A stretch of DNA of 64,000 nt. Origin: Eubacteriales bacterium (GTDB lineage Bacteria; Bacillota; Clostridia; Oscillospirales; Oscillospiraceae). Position 1 is the first letter of the stretch; the number at the start of each line of letters is the position of its first letter. The notes beneath the pieces were generated by a model. It made no database searches and was not told the DNA's origin. It saw only the letters and a program-made list of their open reading frames with translations. Shown in pieces: positions 48,835 to 58,183 of the stretch. Location: contig JAUNNH010000010.1 of assembly GCA_030531505.1 (NCBI GenBank), forward strand, positions 1-64,000. The letters are read 5' to 3'. The position numbers were made by a program, and so were the translations under genes.

Positions 48835-48898
48835 ATTCTTTAATTGAAGGTAAAATTAAGCTTGCGGTTGATATGCTATTCCGAGAGGCTGAGAGTAA

Positions 48899-49135
48899 AT
48901 GAAGGAGAATTATCGAGAACGGTTTCGGATTCTGGGATTAAAGATTGCTTATTACCGCAAACTGCGCGGCATGACACAGGAGCAGTTTGCCGAGGCGATC
49001 GGACGCAGCGTGAGCTTCGTCAGCCAGATCGAAGCGAACAATTCCTCAGTTGTCAAAGGTATCTCGATGGAAACGCTGTTCCTTGTTTCGGACAAATTGA
49101 ACGTGTCGCTCTCCAAGCTCTTTGAGGATGTGTGA
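48899..49135 (+). CDS. XRE-family helix-turn-helix regulator
   Basis: A 78-residue DNA-binding protein consisting of one Cro/C1-type domain: LGLKIAYYRKLRGMTQEQFAEAIGRSVSFVSQIE with the usual recognition helix, and MLFLVSDKLNVSLSKLF-type ending. There is no sensor domain. It is followed after 1 nt by a membrane protein gene and then by the oligopeptide transporter genes. A palindrome upstream of its promoter suggests self-control; whether it also controls the transporter is unknown. Confidence 0.9.
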   Translation: MKENYRERFRILGLKIAYYRKLRGMTQEQFAEAIGRSVSFVSQIEANNSSVVKGISMETLFLVSDKLNVSLSKLFEDV

Positions 49136-49136
49136 G

Positions 49137-49673
49137 ATGGCAATTGATCGTTATTCCAAGGACTACCACCTGATCGACAGCGTTGACGAACGGGGGAGAA
49201 TCCGCACTGAAACGAAGTACATCGGAGAAGCTTACGTTTTTCAGAACGGCCTTGATTCCGCCCGTGGGGCAGGGAAAGGCCTGGCGGCGTTGTGCGTGTT
49301 CTCCTGGATGGCTTTCCTGGCGGCGCTGTATTTTCCGAGCGTTGCAAGCCACAGCGTTTATGCCGTGCTGCCCTGTGCCTTTACCGCGCTGCCGCTGTGG
49401 TTCCTGAGCGGCGTGGCCGTCACCGCACTCCGGGTGAAGGAACCCTTCATCCATCGGGATGCGGACCGCTTCACGCTCCGACTGCCTGCCGCTGCTGCCT
49501 TTGCGGCGGCCCTCTCCGCCGCTGCCGTTCTCGGCGCCGCGCTTGCGCTCGGACTGCGAGGGCAAGCTCCGCTTGCCGGGGACTGTGTCTTTCTCGGCTG
49601 CAATCTGGTCTGCTTTGTGTGCGCCCTGCTCTGCCGCCGCCTGCGGGACGCGTTGGCCGTGCAGATTTCATAA
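49137..49673 (+). CDS. Small membrane protein downstream of the XRE gene
   Basis: A 178-residue protein I do not recognise. The N-terminal 45 residues are soluble and polar (RYSKDYHLIDSVDERGRIRTETKYIGEAY), followed by four membrane spans (about 52-70, 77-97, 118-142 and 148-166). The ATG at 49137 has GAGGA 8 nt upstream and lies 1 nt after the XRE stop, so the pair is co-translated. An XRE regulator with a small membrane partner recalls regulator/membrane-sensor pairs, but no such link is shown. Confidence 0.75.
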   Translation: MAIDRYSKDYHLIDSVDERGRIRTETKYIGEAYVFQNGLDSARGAGKGLAALCVFSWMAFLAALYFPSVASHSVYAVLPCAFTALPLWFLSGVAVTALRVKEPFIHRDADRFTLRLPAAAAFAAALSAAAVLGAALALGLRGQAPLAGDCVFLGCNLVCFVCALLCRRLRDALAVQIS

Positions 49674-49722
49674 GCTTATTATGTGCCTTTGGCGCTTAAT
49701 AAAATATTATTCAGGAGGAAGA

Positions 49723-51981
49723 ATGAAACCCATGAGCACTGTTAAAAAGCTTTTCGCTGTTGCTCTGGCGCTGGTTATGGTCTTCACCCTCGGTGCGACC
49801 GCCTTCGCCGATGACAGCGAAAACAACACCCTGGTCTATGCGACTTCTACCTTCGGCCAGAAGTTCAGCCCCTTCTTTGCTACCACCGCGTACGACATGG
49901 AAGTGGTTGACCTGACCCAGGCCCCCCTGCTGGCTGCGGACCGCGGCGGCGCCGTGATCTACAACGGCATCGAGGGCGAGGACGTCGACTACAACGGCAC
50001 CGACTATCACTATGATGGCCTGGGCAATGTCGAAGTCGTGCAGAACGACGACGGCACCGTCGACTACAACCTCACCATGCGTGACGACATCGTCTTCTCT
50101 GACGGCGTGCCCGCCACCATTGACGACGTGATCTTCAGCTTCTACGTGCTGGTTGACCCGACCTATGACGGCTCTTCCACCATCTATGCTCTTCCCATCG
50201 AGGGCATGGAGGAGTACCGCAGCGGTATGGACGCCCGCGGCAACGTGATCTTCGCTGACGGCGAAGGTGACGGCTATGTCGAGAACGAGCTCTACACGGC
50301 TGAGCAGTATGATGCGTTCTGGAAGTACTACAACGAGGAGTCCGGCGCTGCTTTTGCGCAGGAGATCGTTGATTACTGCATCTCCAACGGCTACAACGCC
50401 GCCGACGACTCCGTCGCCGCCTGCGCTGCCAACTGGGGCTTCGAGCTCGCCGAGGATGCTACTGCGTATGATTTCTGGAATACCATTCTGGAAGCCTACG
50501 GCGGTGACACCGCCGAGGCCGAGGAAGTCGAGTCTGCCGGCTCCACCCGTCTGGGCCTGACCCTGGCGGCTCTGGGCGCTGAGTTCCAGGCCGGTGTTTC
50601 CACTGGTGACGGCGCTCCCAACGTCTCCGGCCTGACCCGTACCGGCGACTACAGCATGACTCTCCATATGACGCAGTTCGACGCGACCGCCATCTACAAC
50701 GTCGGTTTCACCGTCGCTCCTCTGCACTACTACGGCGACGAGGCTCTCTATGACTTTGAGAACAACAGCTTCGGCTTCGTCAAGGGCGACCTGGCGGGCG
50801 TGAAGGCGAAGAACACCCAGCCTCTCGGCTGCGGCCCCTATGTCTTTGACAACTATGCCAACGGCGTCGTCACGCTGCGCGCCAACGAGAACTACTACAA
50901 GGGCGCTCCCGCGACCGAAGTCCTGTTGATGCAGGAGTCTGTCGACTCCGACTACGTGCCCGGCATCGTGACCGGCACCTATGATGTTGCCCAGCCCTCC
51001 ATCAACGATGCGACCGTCCTTGCCATCAAGGACGCCAACAGCAACGACGAGCTGGTCGGCGACACCCTGACCACTGTTCTGGTCGACTATCGCGGCTATG
51101 GCTACCTCGGCATCAACGCCGATCTGGTCAATGTCGACGGCGAGCCGGGCTCCGACGCCTCCAAGGCTCTCCGCAAGGGCTTTATGACGCTGTTCTCCGT
51201 CTATCGTGACACCGTCATCAACTCCTACTACGGCGACCGCGCCGCTGTCATCCAGTACCCGATCTCCAACACCTCCTGGGCTGCTCCCAAGCCGGCCGAC
51301 GAGGGCTACATGACCGCTTACTCCGTTGATGTCGACGGCAATCCCATCTACGACGCCTCCATGAGCCAGGAGGACAAGTATGCTGCTGCGAAGGAAGCCG
51401 CCATCGGTTACTTCAAGGCTGCCGGCTTCACCTTTGATGAAGCCGCCGGCAAGTTCACCGACGTGACCGAGACCTACGAGGTCATGATCCCCGGCCAGGG
51501 CACGCAGGACCATCCCGCCTACGGTGTGGCCGTCGCTGCCTCCGAGGTTCTTGACAGCCTCGGCATCAAGCTGCAGGTCAACGACGTCGGCACCTCCGTG
51601 TGGAACAACGCTCTGGAGTCCAACACCGCCATGATGTGGGCCGCCGCCTGGCAGTCCACCGTCGACCCCGACATGACGCAGGTCTACTCCAGCGCCAATG
51701 CTCACGGCAACGGCACCAACTCCAACCACTATTCCGTCGATGACGCGGCTCTCGATGAGCTGATCGTGGCCGGCCGTTCCAGCGCCGACACCGAGTACCG
51801 CAAGAGCGTGTACAAGAACGCGATGGAGATCATCATGGACTGGGGCTGCGAGCTGCCTCTGTATCAGCGCAAGGATTGCTCCGTGTTCTCCTCTGAGCGC
51901 GTCGATACCGACACCATTCCGTCGGATATGACCCCGTACTGGGGCTGGTACGCCGAGGTCGAGACTCTGGCTGTGAAGTAA
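49723..51981 (+). CDS. oppA: Oligopeptide-binding protein of an ABC importer (family 5)
   Basis: A 752-residue solute-binding protein of the OppA/DppA family (SBP_bac_5), longer than the usual 500-600. Recognisable parts are LVYATSTFGQKFSPFF at the start of the mature protein, MRDDIVFSDGVPATIDDVIFSF, LGCGPYVFDNYANGVVTLRANENYYKG and the C-terminal CELPLYQRKDCSVFSS. About 110 residues (roughly 170-280) look inserted after DPTYDGSS. The signal peptide ends ATAFA-DD with no lipobox Cys, so it should be released rather than lipid-anchored, unusual for a Gram-positive binding protein. AGGAGG lies just before ATG 49723; a second ATG three codons on is possible. It is the first gene of the transporter operon. 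Confidence 0.87.
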   Translation: MKPMSTVKKLFAVALALVMVFTLGATAFADDSENNTLVYATSTFGQKFSPFFATTAYDMEVVDLTQAPLLAADRGGAVIYNGIEGEDVDYNGTDYHYDGLGNVEVVQNDDGTVDYNLTMRDDIVFSDGVPATIDDVIFSFYVLVDPTYDGSSTIYALPIEGMEEYRSGMDARGNVIFADGEGDGYVENELYTAEQYDAFWKYYNEESGAAFAQEIVDYCISNGYNAADDSVAACAANWGFELAEDATAYDFWNTILEAYGGDTAEAEEVESAGSTRLGLTLAALGAEFQAGVSTGDGAPNVSGLTRTGDYSMTLHMTQFDATAIYNVGFTVAPLHYYGDEALYDFENNSFGFVKGDLAGVKAKNTQPLGCGPYVFDNYANGVVTLRANENYYKGAPATEVLLMQESVDSDYVPGIVTGTYDVAQPSINDATVLAIKDANSNDELVGDTLTTVLVDYRGYGYLGINADLVNVDGEPGSDASKALRKGFMTLFSVYRDTVINSYYGDRAAVIQYPISNTSWAAPKPADEGYMTAYSVDVDGNPIYDASMSQEDKYAAAKEAAIGYFKAAGFTFDEAAGKFTDVTETYEVMIPGQGTQDHPAYGVAVAASEVLDSLGIKLQVNDVGTSVWNNALESNTAMMWAAAWQSTVDPDMTQVYSSANAHGNGTNSNHYSVDDAALDELIVAGRSSADTEYRKSVYKNAMEIIMDWGCELPLYQRKDCSVFSSERVDTDTIPSDMTPYWGWYAEVETLAVK

Positions 51982-52027
51982 TTCACACCTGCCTTTTATT
52001 CCTGCACAAAACCAAAGCATTTTCCCG

Positions 52028-52057
52028 GCACGGAAGGGGGGGATCCCCCTTCCGTGC
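52028..52057 (+). promoter_or_regulatory. Stem-loop between oppA and oppB
   Basis: A perfect 13-bp stem (GCACGGAAGGGGG, GGAT loop) with no T run. It is a good candidate to protect the oppA message or slow polymerase, giving more binding protein than permease. Confidence 0.65.
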
Positions 52058-52121
52058 TGTCGGCTTAGTTTTATCGGAAACTGATTCAAGGTGAATTCGA
52101 AAAAGAAAGTAGTGAAACGAT

Positions 52122-53111
52122 ATGCTGAAGTACACAACCAAACGTTTGTTATACAGCGTTTTGATTCTGTTCTTCGTAATGTTTATCATCTATGTGCTGA
52201 TGTACAACATGCCCATGGGCTATGTTGAGACAAAGGCGCGCGAACTGGCTTCCCGCCCCGGCGCTACCAAAAGCTATGCGGAGTGGCTGGCCGACCTGAA
52301 CGCGCAGTACGGTATGGACAAGGGCGTAGTTCAGGGTTATTTCGTGTGGTTGGGACATGCCGTGAAGGGTGAGTGGGGCGACAGCTGGGCCTGGACGCTG
52401 CCTGTCACGCAGGAGTTCCACAATACCGTCTGGTATAGCTTTATCCTGGGACTGGTCTCGTTTATCTTTGAGATCCTCATTGCCATTCCTCTCGGCATCG
52501 CTGCCGCCAAGAAGCAGTACAGCTTTACGGACTATTTCACCACGGTGGTCGCCATGGTCTGCATTTCCATGCCCACCTTCTTTCTGGCAACGCTTTTGAA
52601 GTACATTTTCTCTGTGAAACTCGGCTGGTTTGATCTGTCCGGTATGCAGGGCAGAAACTATCTGAATCTGTCTGACTTCGGTAAATTCCTGGATGTAGCC
52701 AAACACTTTGTGCTCCCGTCGATCACAATCATCATCATCAGTATCGGCGGCCTGATGCGTTACACCCGTACCAATATGCTGGAAGTGCTCAATTCCGACT
52801 ATATCCGCACGGCCCGCGCCAAGGGCGTGCCGGAGAAAAAAGTTATCAATTATCACGCCTTCCGCAATACGCTCATCCCTCTGGTAACGGTTCTCGGCGG
52901 CAGCTTGCCCGGACTTTTCTCCGGTGCGCTGATCACGGAGACGCTCTTCTCCATTCGCGGTATCGGCTATGCGTCCTATACCTCGATGACCCAGGCCGAT
53001 ATCCCCTTTATCATGTTTTATCTGGCCTTTATCTCCATCCTCACGCTGCTGGGCAACCTGATCTCCGACCTGCTGTATGCGGTGGTTGACCCGCGCGTGC
53101 GCTTGAGCTGA
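52122..53111 (+). CDS. oppB: Oligopeptide ABC transporter permease OppB/DppB
   Basis: A 329-residue permease of the DppB type: LKYTTKRLLYSVLILFFVMFIIYVLMY at the N-terminus (first span), about six spans in all, and the ATPase-docking segment DYIRTARAKGVPEKKVINYHAFRNTLIPLVT. It forms the channel with the OppC-type permease that follows after 11 nt. The ribosome site is weak (GAAAGTAGTG), unlike its neighbours. Confidence 0.93.
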   Translation: MLKYTTKRLLYSVLILFFVMFIIYVLMYNMPMGYVETKARELASRPGATKSYAEWLADLNAQYGMDKGVVQGYFVWLGHAVKGEWGDSWAWTLPVTQEFHNTVWYSFILGLVSFIFEILIAIPLGIAAAKKQYSFTDYFTTVVAMVCISMPTFFLATLLKYIFSVKLGWFDLSGMQGRNYLNLSDFGKFLDVAKHFVLPSITIIIISIGGLMRYTRTNMLEVLNSDYIRTARAKGVPEKKVINYHAFRNTLIPLVTVLGGSLPGLFSGALITETLFSIRGIGYASYTSMTQADIPFIMFYLAFISILTLLGNLISDLLYAVVDPRVRLS

Positions 53112-53122
53112 GGAGGTGCGAT

Positions 53123-55156
53123 ATGGCGAATTCTTATCTGTATGACGCGCTGAAGGCGAAGGCCGCCCTGGAGGAGAAGCAGCAGGACAGCGAGCTCCAT
53201 CTGGACGACGTGTCCCGTGTCAAGGTGCTCTCTCCCGGCCGCCAGGTCTTCAAGCGTTTTATCCGCAACCGCCTGGCCGTGTTCGGCAGCGTGCTGCTGA
53301 TCACGATGTTCGTGTTCTCCTTCTTCGGCCCGCTGTTCTATCCCTACGGGCAGAAGCAGATCTTCTACAAGTTCGACGAGCAGAACGTCAACTACGGCAT
53401 GGCCAAGGAGAATACCGCGTACAACGGCTATACCATTGATGACAGCATCGAGATCGAACGCCCCGTCGTCAACGCCATCAACTCCAACGTCAAGAAGATG
53501 ATCGCAGACAATGAGGATCAGATGGTCGTGTTCGGCGAGAATGGCAGCTATGAGATCAGAAAGCTCGCTGACAACGTCTATACGCTCTCAGCTATCGAGC
53601 TGGAGCAGGTCTGCACCCTTGGCTCCGGCACGGTAAAGGTCGGCGTCTATGACTCCATTAAAAAGACCTTCAAATTCAGCGGCGCTCAGGTTGAGGGCCT
53701 GACTGAGGCAGCTGCCGGCATCAAGGGCAAGGGTGGCACGGTCGAGTTGGACGGTGTGACCTATACCTTTACCAAGGGCGCCGGCAAGTCCTTTGACGTC
53801 ACAGCGGAGATGGACGGTCTGCAGTATACCGGCGAGGAGCTGGGCGAGGCGTTTGAGAGCGCCGTGAACCGCGCGGCGGGGAGCGCCAAAAGCTTTGCAT
53901 TTGAGGGCGATACCTATACGCTCCGCCAGGACGGCAGTCTGTATGAGGTCTACCGCCTGGGTGAGACAAAGCCGGCCATGGTGTACACCCGCATGACGGT
54001 GGATACCTATGCCCTTGGGACCACGGTTTCCAATGAATTTCGCGTTGGGGCGCTCCTCGCAGCCAACGAGGGCGGTTCCTTTGAGGCTGACGGCCAGGGC
54101 TTTACCGCCGCTTATGAGGACGGCATCCTGATCGTCCGCGACGCGGAGGGCAATGAGTACGCCGAGTTTACGCTTTTCTCTGTTCGCCGCTACACCGGTG
54201 AGGACTCGATGGCCTATGACCTCAAACAGGTCCTGGCCGAGCATATCAGTGATATGGAGGCGCGCGGTGCCAAGACAAGCTCGCTGAGCTACGATCTTCC
54301 GCAGCAGGGCGCGAGCGGTGAATACCTCTATGATGAGGACGGTAATCTGCTCTACAACGAGAGTGACATGACCATCACCAAGCGCGACACCGGCGAGTAT
54401 GTCATCAACGCCGATCAGATCATCTATGTGATCGATATGTTCTCCGCACCTTCCGCCAAGCACATCCTCGGCACCGACGGCGACGGCTTTGACGTTTTGG
54501 CGCGTGTTATGTACGGCGGCCGCATCTCCCTGATGGTCGGCTTTGTCGTCGTGTTCCTCGAGTGCTTCCTCGGCATCATCATGGGCGGCCTGGCCGGCTA
54601 TTACGGCGGATGGGTGGATATGCTGATCATGCGTCTGGTCGATATCTTCTACTGCCTGCCGTCCATGCCGATCATGATCATCCTCGGCGCCATGATGGAC
54701 GCCCTGCGCATGAACACCTACATCCGTTTGATTATCATGATGGCTGCGCTGGGCATCATGGGCTGGGCCGGCGTGGCCCGTCTGGTCCGCGGGCAGATCC
54801 TCTCCCTGCGTGAGCAGGAGTTTATGGTGGCGACCGAAGCGACCGGCATCAAGGTCAGTGACCGCATTTTCCATCACCTGGTCCCGAACGTCATGCCGCA
54901 GCTGATCGTCACGGCTACGATGGGCATGGGCGGCGTCATCATCACCGAGTCCACGCTCTCATTCCTGGGCCTCGGCGTCAAGCATCCGCTGGCCACCTGG
55001 GGCACGATCATCAACTCGGTGTCCTCGGCCTCGGCCATGGCGCATTACGCGCACATCTGGATCCCTGTGGGTCTGCTGATCTGCCTGACCGTTATCGCTT
55101 TCAACTTCGTTGGCGACGGTCTGCGCGATGCCTATGACCCCAAGGCCAAACGCTAA
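53123..55156 (+). CDS. oppC: OppC/DppC-type permease with a very large extra domain
   Basis: A 677-residue permease; family members usually have about 280-350. Residues 1-72 hold the normal N-terminus and first span (AVFGSVLLITMFVFSFFGPLF). Residues about 447-677 are the normal transport core, starting HILGTDGDGFDVLARVMYGG and with the EAA segment EFMVATEATGIKVSDRIFHHLVPNVMP. Between them, about 75-445, lies an extra region that must face the outside. It is rich in beta-type strands and has four loosely repeated units (MVVFGENGSYEIR near 134, GTVELDGVTYTFT near 205, KSFAFEGDTYTLR near 256, GSFEADGQGFTAA near 318). The base composition does not differ obviously from the rest. The extra domain could dock the unanchored binding protein. 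Confidence 0.9.
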   Translation: MANSYLYDALKAKAALEEKQQDSELHLDDVSRVKVLSPGRQVFKRFIRNRLAVFGSVLLITMFVFSFFGPLFYPYGQKQIFYKFDEQNVNYGMAKENTAYNGYTIDDSIEIERPVVNAINSNVKKMIADNEDQMVVFGENGSYEIRKLADNVYTLSAIELEQVCTLGSGTVKVGVYDSIKKTFKFSGAQVEGLTEAAAGIKGKGGTVELDGVTYTFTKGAGKSFDVTAEMDGLQYTGEELGEAFESAVNRAAGSAKSFAFEGDTYTLRQDGSLYEVYRLGETKPAMVYTRMTVDTYALGTTVSNEFRVGALLAANEGGSFEADGQGFTAAYEDGILIVRDAEGNEYAEFTLFSVRRYTGEDSMAYDLKQVLAEHISDMEARGAKTSSLSYDLPQQGASGEYLYDEDGNLLYNESDMTITKRDTGEYVINADQIIYVIDMFSAPSAKHILGTDGDGFDVLARVMYGGRISLMVGFVVVFLECFLGIIMGGLAGYYGGWVDMLIMRLVDIFYCLPSMPIMIILGAMMDALRMNTYIRLIIMMAALGIMGWAGVARLVRGQILSLREQEFMVATEATGIKVSDRIFHHLVPNVMPQLIVTATMGMGGVIITESTLSFLGLGVKHPLATWGTIINSVSSASAMAHYAHIWIPVGLLICLTVIAFNFVGDGLRDAYDPKAKR

Positions 55157-55171
55157 GAAGGAGGGATAACA

Positions 55172-56359
55172 GTGGCTGAGAAAGAAAAGAAAAAATCCTC
55201 CTATATATCCGCTCGTGAATCCCGCAAGATCACGCGCTTCAACCGCCGCGTGACCAAGAAGCTTGAAAAGGAGCGCGCAGACGCCAATAAGGATCCTGCG
55301 CTCTATACCACCAAAATGGCCGACCCGAACAACGTGGTCGAATTCGACAACGTCTGCACCTATTTCTTTACCGACGTCGGTACGGTCAAGGCGGTAGACG
55401 GCGTCAAGTTTGAGATCCCCAAGTGCTCGACTGTTGGCGTCGTGGGCGAGTCCGGCTGCGGTAAATCCGTGACCAGTCTCTCGCTCATGCAGCTGCTGCA
55501 GCGTCCGACGGGACAGACCGTCGGCGGTGAGATCCGCTTCAATCTGGGCGACGGCACAGCATACAACATCGTCAATACCCCCAATGCCATCATGGAAAAG
55601 ATCCGCGGCAACAAGATCTCCATGATCTTCCAGGAGCCCATGACGGCGCTGAACCCGGTCTTCAAGATCGGTGAGCAGGTGGACGAGGTGACACTGCTCC
55701 ATAACCCCGAGATGAGCAAAGAGGACGCCAAGGCACGTACGCTTGAAATGCTGGAGCTTGTCGGCATTGCCAACAAAGAGGGCGTCTACAATATGTATCC
55801 GCATGAGCTGTCCGGCGGCATGCGTCAGCGTATCTGCATCGCGATTGCGCTGGCCTGCTCGCCCACGCTGATCATCGCGGACGAACCGACCACGGCGCTG
55901 GATGTTACGATCCAGGCGCAGATCCTGGACCTGCTCCAGAATCTGAAGGATAAGCTCAATTCCTCCATCATGCTGATCACGCACGACCTGGGCGTCGTAG
56001 CCGGCATGGCGGACTATGTCGTTGTCATGTACGCCGGGCGCGTGGTCGAGAAGGGTACTGCGGACGATATTTTCCATCACCCCGCCCATCCTTACACCAT
56101 CGGCCTGATGCGCTCCAAGCCGGTCGTCGGCAAAAAGGTGGAGGCGCTCTACAACATTCCCGGCAGCGTTCCCAACCCGGTCGAAATGCCGAACTACTGC
56201 TATTTCCGTGACCGTTGCGAGATGCGCTGCGGACATTGCGACGGAAAGTACCCGCCGGAGATCCGCATCAGCGATACGCATGTGGTGTCCTGCTACCGCT
56301 TCCTGGAAGAGGGAGAAGTCCTGGGATATCCCAAATCGGTAAACGTGGAGGAGCTTTAA
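55172..56359 (+). CDS. oppD: Oligopeptide ABC transporter ATPase OppD/DppD
   Basis: A 395-residue ATPase with GTG start and a GGAGGG ribosome site. It has a Lys/Arg-rich N-terminal extension of about 50 residues, then Walker A GESGCGKSVTSLS, the Q-loop in FQEPMTALNP, signature LSGGMRQRICIA, Walker B LIIADEPTTALD and switch HDLGVV. The C-terminal oligopeptide domain has a Cys cluster (CYFRDRCEMRCGHC), which in related transporters can hold an iron-sulfur cluster. It powers the importer with the OppF-type ATPase that starts 1 nt later. Confidence 0.94.
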   Translation: MAEKEKKKSSYISARESRKITRFNRRVTKKLEKERADANKDPALYTTKMADPNNVVEFDNVCTYFFTDVGTVKAVDGVKFEIPKCSTVGVVGESGCGKSVTSLSLMQLLQRPTGQTVGGEIRFNLGDGTAYNIVNTPNAIMEKIRGNKISMIFQEPMTALNPVFKIGEQVDEVTLLHNPEMSKEDAKARTLEMLELVGIANKEGVYNMYPHELSGGMRQRICIAIALACSPTLIIADEPTTALDVTIQAQILDLLQNLKDKLNSSIMLITHDLGVVAGMADYVVVMYAGRVVEKGTADDIFHHPAHPYTIGLMRSKPVVGKKVEALYNIPGSVPNPVEMPNYCYFRDRCEMRCGHCDGKYPPEIRISDTHVVSCYRFLEEGEVLGYPKSVNVEEL

Positions 56360-56360
56360 G

Positions 56361-57446
56361 ATGAACAAAGTCAAAACGAATCCCGCTGCCGAGAACGAGT
56401 ATCTGCTGGAAGTCAACAACCTGGTCAAATGGTTCCCGATCAAGTCGAGCTTTTTCAAACGCACGGTCGGCAATGTCAAAGCGGTCGATGGCGTCAGCTT
56501 TAAGATCCGCCGCGGCGAGACAATGGGACTGGTTGGGGAATCCGGCTGCGGCAAATCCACCTGCGGCAGGACGATCCTCCGTCTGCAGGAGAAAACCGCA
56601 GGCGAGGTGCTGCTGAATGGACAGGATATCTTTGCTCTCAGCAAGGAAGAGCTCCGCAAGCTGCGCCCGCGCATGCAGATCGTTTTCCAGGATCCCTATT
56701 CCAGCCTTTCGCCGCGTCTGCCCATCGGAGAGATCATCGGTGAGGCGGTGCGCGAGCATAACATTGTGCCGCCCGATCAGTTCGACGATTACATTACCCG
56801 CGTGATGGAGGTCTGCGGTCTGCCGGAGTATTACAAGGACCGCTACCCGCATGAGTTCTCCGGCGGCCAGCGCCAGCGTATCTGCATCGCCCGCGCACTG
56901 GCCCTCTCCCCGGATTTTATCGTCTGTGACGAGCCCGTCTCCGCGCTTGACGTTTCGATCCAGGCGCAGATCATCAACCTGCTTAAGCAGCTGCAGAAGG
57001 ACTTTGGCCTGACCTATCTCTTCATCTCCCATGACCTCTCCGTCGTCGAGCACATCTCCGACACGGTCGGCGTTATGTATCTGGGCACCATGGTGGAGTA
57101 TGCCGAGACCGAAAAGATTTTCGCCAATCCCTTAAACCCCTACACGAAGGCGCTGTTCTCGGCCATCCCGATCCCCGATCCGGACGCCAAGATCAATCGC
57201 ATCATTCTGAAGGGCAGTATCCCCAGTCCTGCCAATCCGCCCCACGGCTGCAAGTTCCACACCCGCTGCGAGAACTGCATGGAGGTGTGCCGGTACGCCG
57301 CGCCCGAGTGGCGCGAGGTGGAGCCCGGACACTTCTGCGCCTGCCATCTGTACAACGACGCAGAGGCTCAGGCACGGGCAGAGGAGATCACACGTGCGGA
57401 AAAAGACAAGAACCCATCCGCTGCACAGGAGCATGAAGTTCTCTGA
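56361..57446 (+). CDS. oppF: Oligopeptide ABC transporter ATPase OppF/DppF
   Basis: A 361-residue ATPase: Walker A GESGCGKSTCGRT, Q-loop FQDPYSSLSPR, signature FSGGQRQRICIARAL, Walker B FIVCDEPVSALD, switch HDLSVVEH. The C-terminal oligopeptide domain has CKFHTRCENCMEVC and a late CACHLY, again a possible metal or cluster site. It pairs with OppD. The final 25 residues are charged and Ala/Glu-rich. It overlaps the small membrane protein gene that follows by 14 bp. Confidence 0.94.
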   Translation: MNKVKTNPAAENEYLLEVNNLVKWFPIKSSFFKRTVGNVKAVDGVSFKIRRGETMGLVGESGCGKSTCGRTILRLQEKTAGEVLLNGQDIFALSKEELRKLRPRMQIVFQDPYSSLSPRLPIGEIIGEAVREHNIVPPDQFDDYITRVMEVCGLPEYYKDRYPHEFSGGQRQRICIARALALSPDFIVCDEPVSALDVSIQAQIINLLKQLQKDFGLTYLFISHDLSVVEHISDTVGVMYLGTMVEYAETEKIFANPLNPYTKALFSAIPIPDPDAKINRIILKGSIPSPANPPHGCKFHTRCENCMEVCRYAAPEWREVEPGHFCACHLYNDAEAQARAEEITRAEKDKNPSAAQEHEVL

Positions 57447-57711
57447 TACCATGGAAAAGAAACGGAAAAAGGAAGAGCTTGAGGACGACGGAAGGACCAT
57501 CGCCAACATGAACGTGGAGGGCATGCCCTGGTATCACCGTCCGTCGATCGACGCCAAAGCGGACAGCAACCGTCCCTCGGAGCCGATGACGCCTGAGGAA
57601 CAGCGGCTGTATACCTGGGCGGCGATCAAGGCAGGTCTGCTGATCGTCCTGGCTTTCGCCGTGGTGTTTGGGCTTTTTATCGCTTTCTGTGACTTCGTCT
57701 GGTTCCGGTAA
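57433..57711 (+). CDS. Small single-pass membrane protein at the end of the opp operon
   Basis: A 92-residue protein of unknown function. It has a charged N-terminal half (MEKKRKKEELEDDGRTIANM), a conserved-looking NVEGMPWYHRP and one C-terminal span (about 69-88: AGLLIVLAFAVVFGLFIAF). AGGAG lies just before ATG 57433; an ATG six codons later has no ribosome site. Overlap with oppF and the terminator right after it make it part of the transporter operon. It may be an accessory subunit of the importer, which is only a positional inference. Confidence 0.75.
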   Translation: MKFSDTMEKKRKKEELEDDGRTIANMNVEGMPWYHRPSIDAKADSNRPSEPMTPEEQRLYTWAAIKAGLLIVLAFAVVFGLFIAFCDFVWFR

Positions 57712-57716
57712 TGTGC

Positions 57717-57749
57717 AAGCCCTCCGGCCGCAGGCCGGAGGGCTTTTTA
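57717..57749 (+). terminator. Terminator of the opp operon
   Basis: A perfect 13-bp GC-rich stem (AAGCCCTCCGGCC, GCA loop) followed by TTTTAT. Confidence 0.92.
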
Positions 57750-57874
57750 TAACGAGAAGAGAACAGCGTTGACGGACTATATGGAAGTGAACGCGCGCTT
57801 GCAGAGCCTGATCGCGCGGTGCGGGATACCTTTGCGGCGAGCTTGAAAACAAAAATCTCTGGGAGGTATGCACG

Positions 57875-58183
57875 ATGATAAAAAAAGTGGATTTTGCCGA
57901 GGCCAAGCGTCTGCTCGACACACTGCCCGAGAAGGTCCTGCTCGATGTGCGTGAGGAAGAGGAGTACATCACCGGCCACGCGGTGGACGCGGTGCTTCTC
58001 CCGGTCGATGAACTCACGGACGAGACTGCACTCGATGTGATCCCGACGCTGGACACGCCGGTCCTGGTCTATTGCCGCTCCGGCTATCGGAGCCATGCGG
58101 CAGCGCTGAAACTGGACGAATATGGCTATACGACGGTCTATGATATGGGCGGCCTGGTCGGCTGGCCCTACGGACTGGTATAA
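57875..58183 (+). CDS. Single-domain rhodanese
   Basis: A 102-residue cytoplasmic rhodanese. It has LLDVREEEEYITGHAVDAVLLP and the active-site loop VYCRSGYRSHAAA, with the catalytic Cys at about residue 68. The length fits GlpE-type sulfurtransferases. The ATG at 57875 follows GGGAGG. Its stop codon lies inside a long palindrome shared with the convergent thrH gene. Confidence 0.92.
   Translation: MIKKVDFAEAKRLLDTLPEKVLLDVREEEEYITGHAVDAVLLPVDELTDETALDVIPTLDTPVLVYCRSGYRSHAAALKLDEYGYTTVYDMGGLVGWPYGLV

Noticed and set aside
49459-49722. 88-codon upstream extension of oppA
   Set aside because: It overlaps the preceding membrane protein gene in another frame and would bury the clear signal peptide and the AGGAGG site.
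57781-57846. Small open frame of 21 codons between the opp terminator and the rhodanese gene
   Set aside because: No ribosome site in good position and no sign of function; probably spacer.
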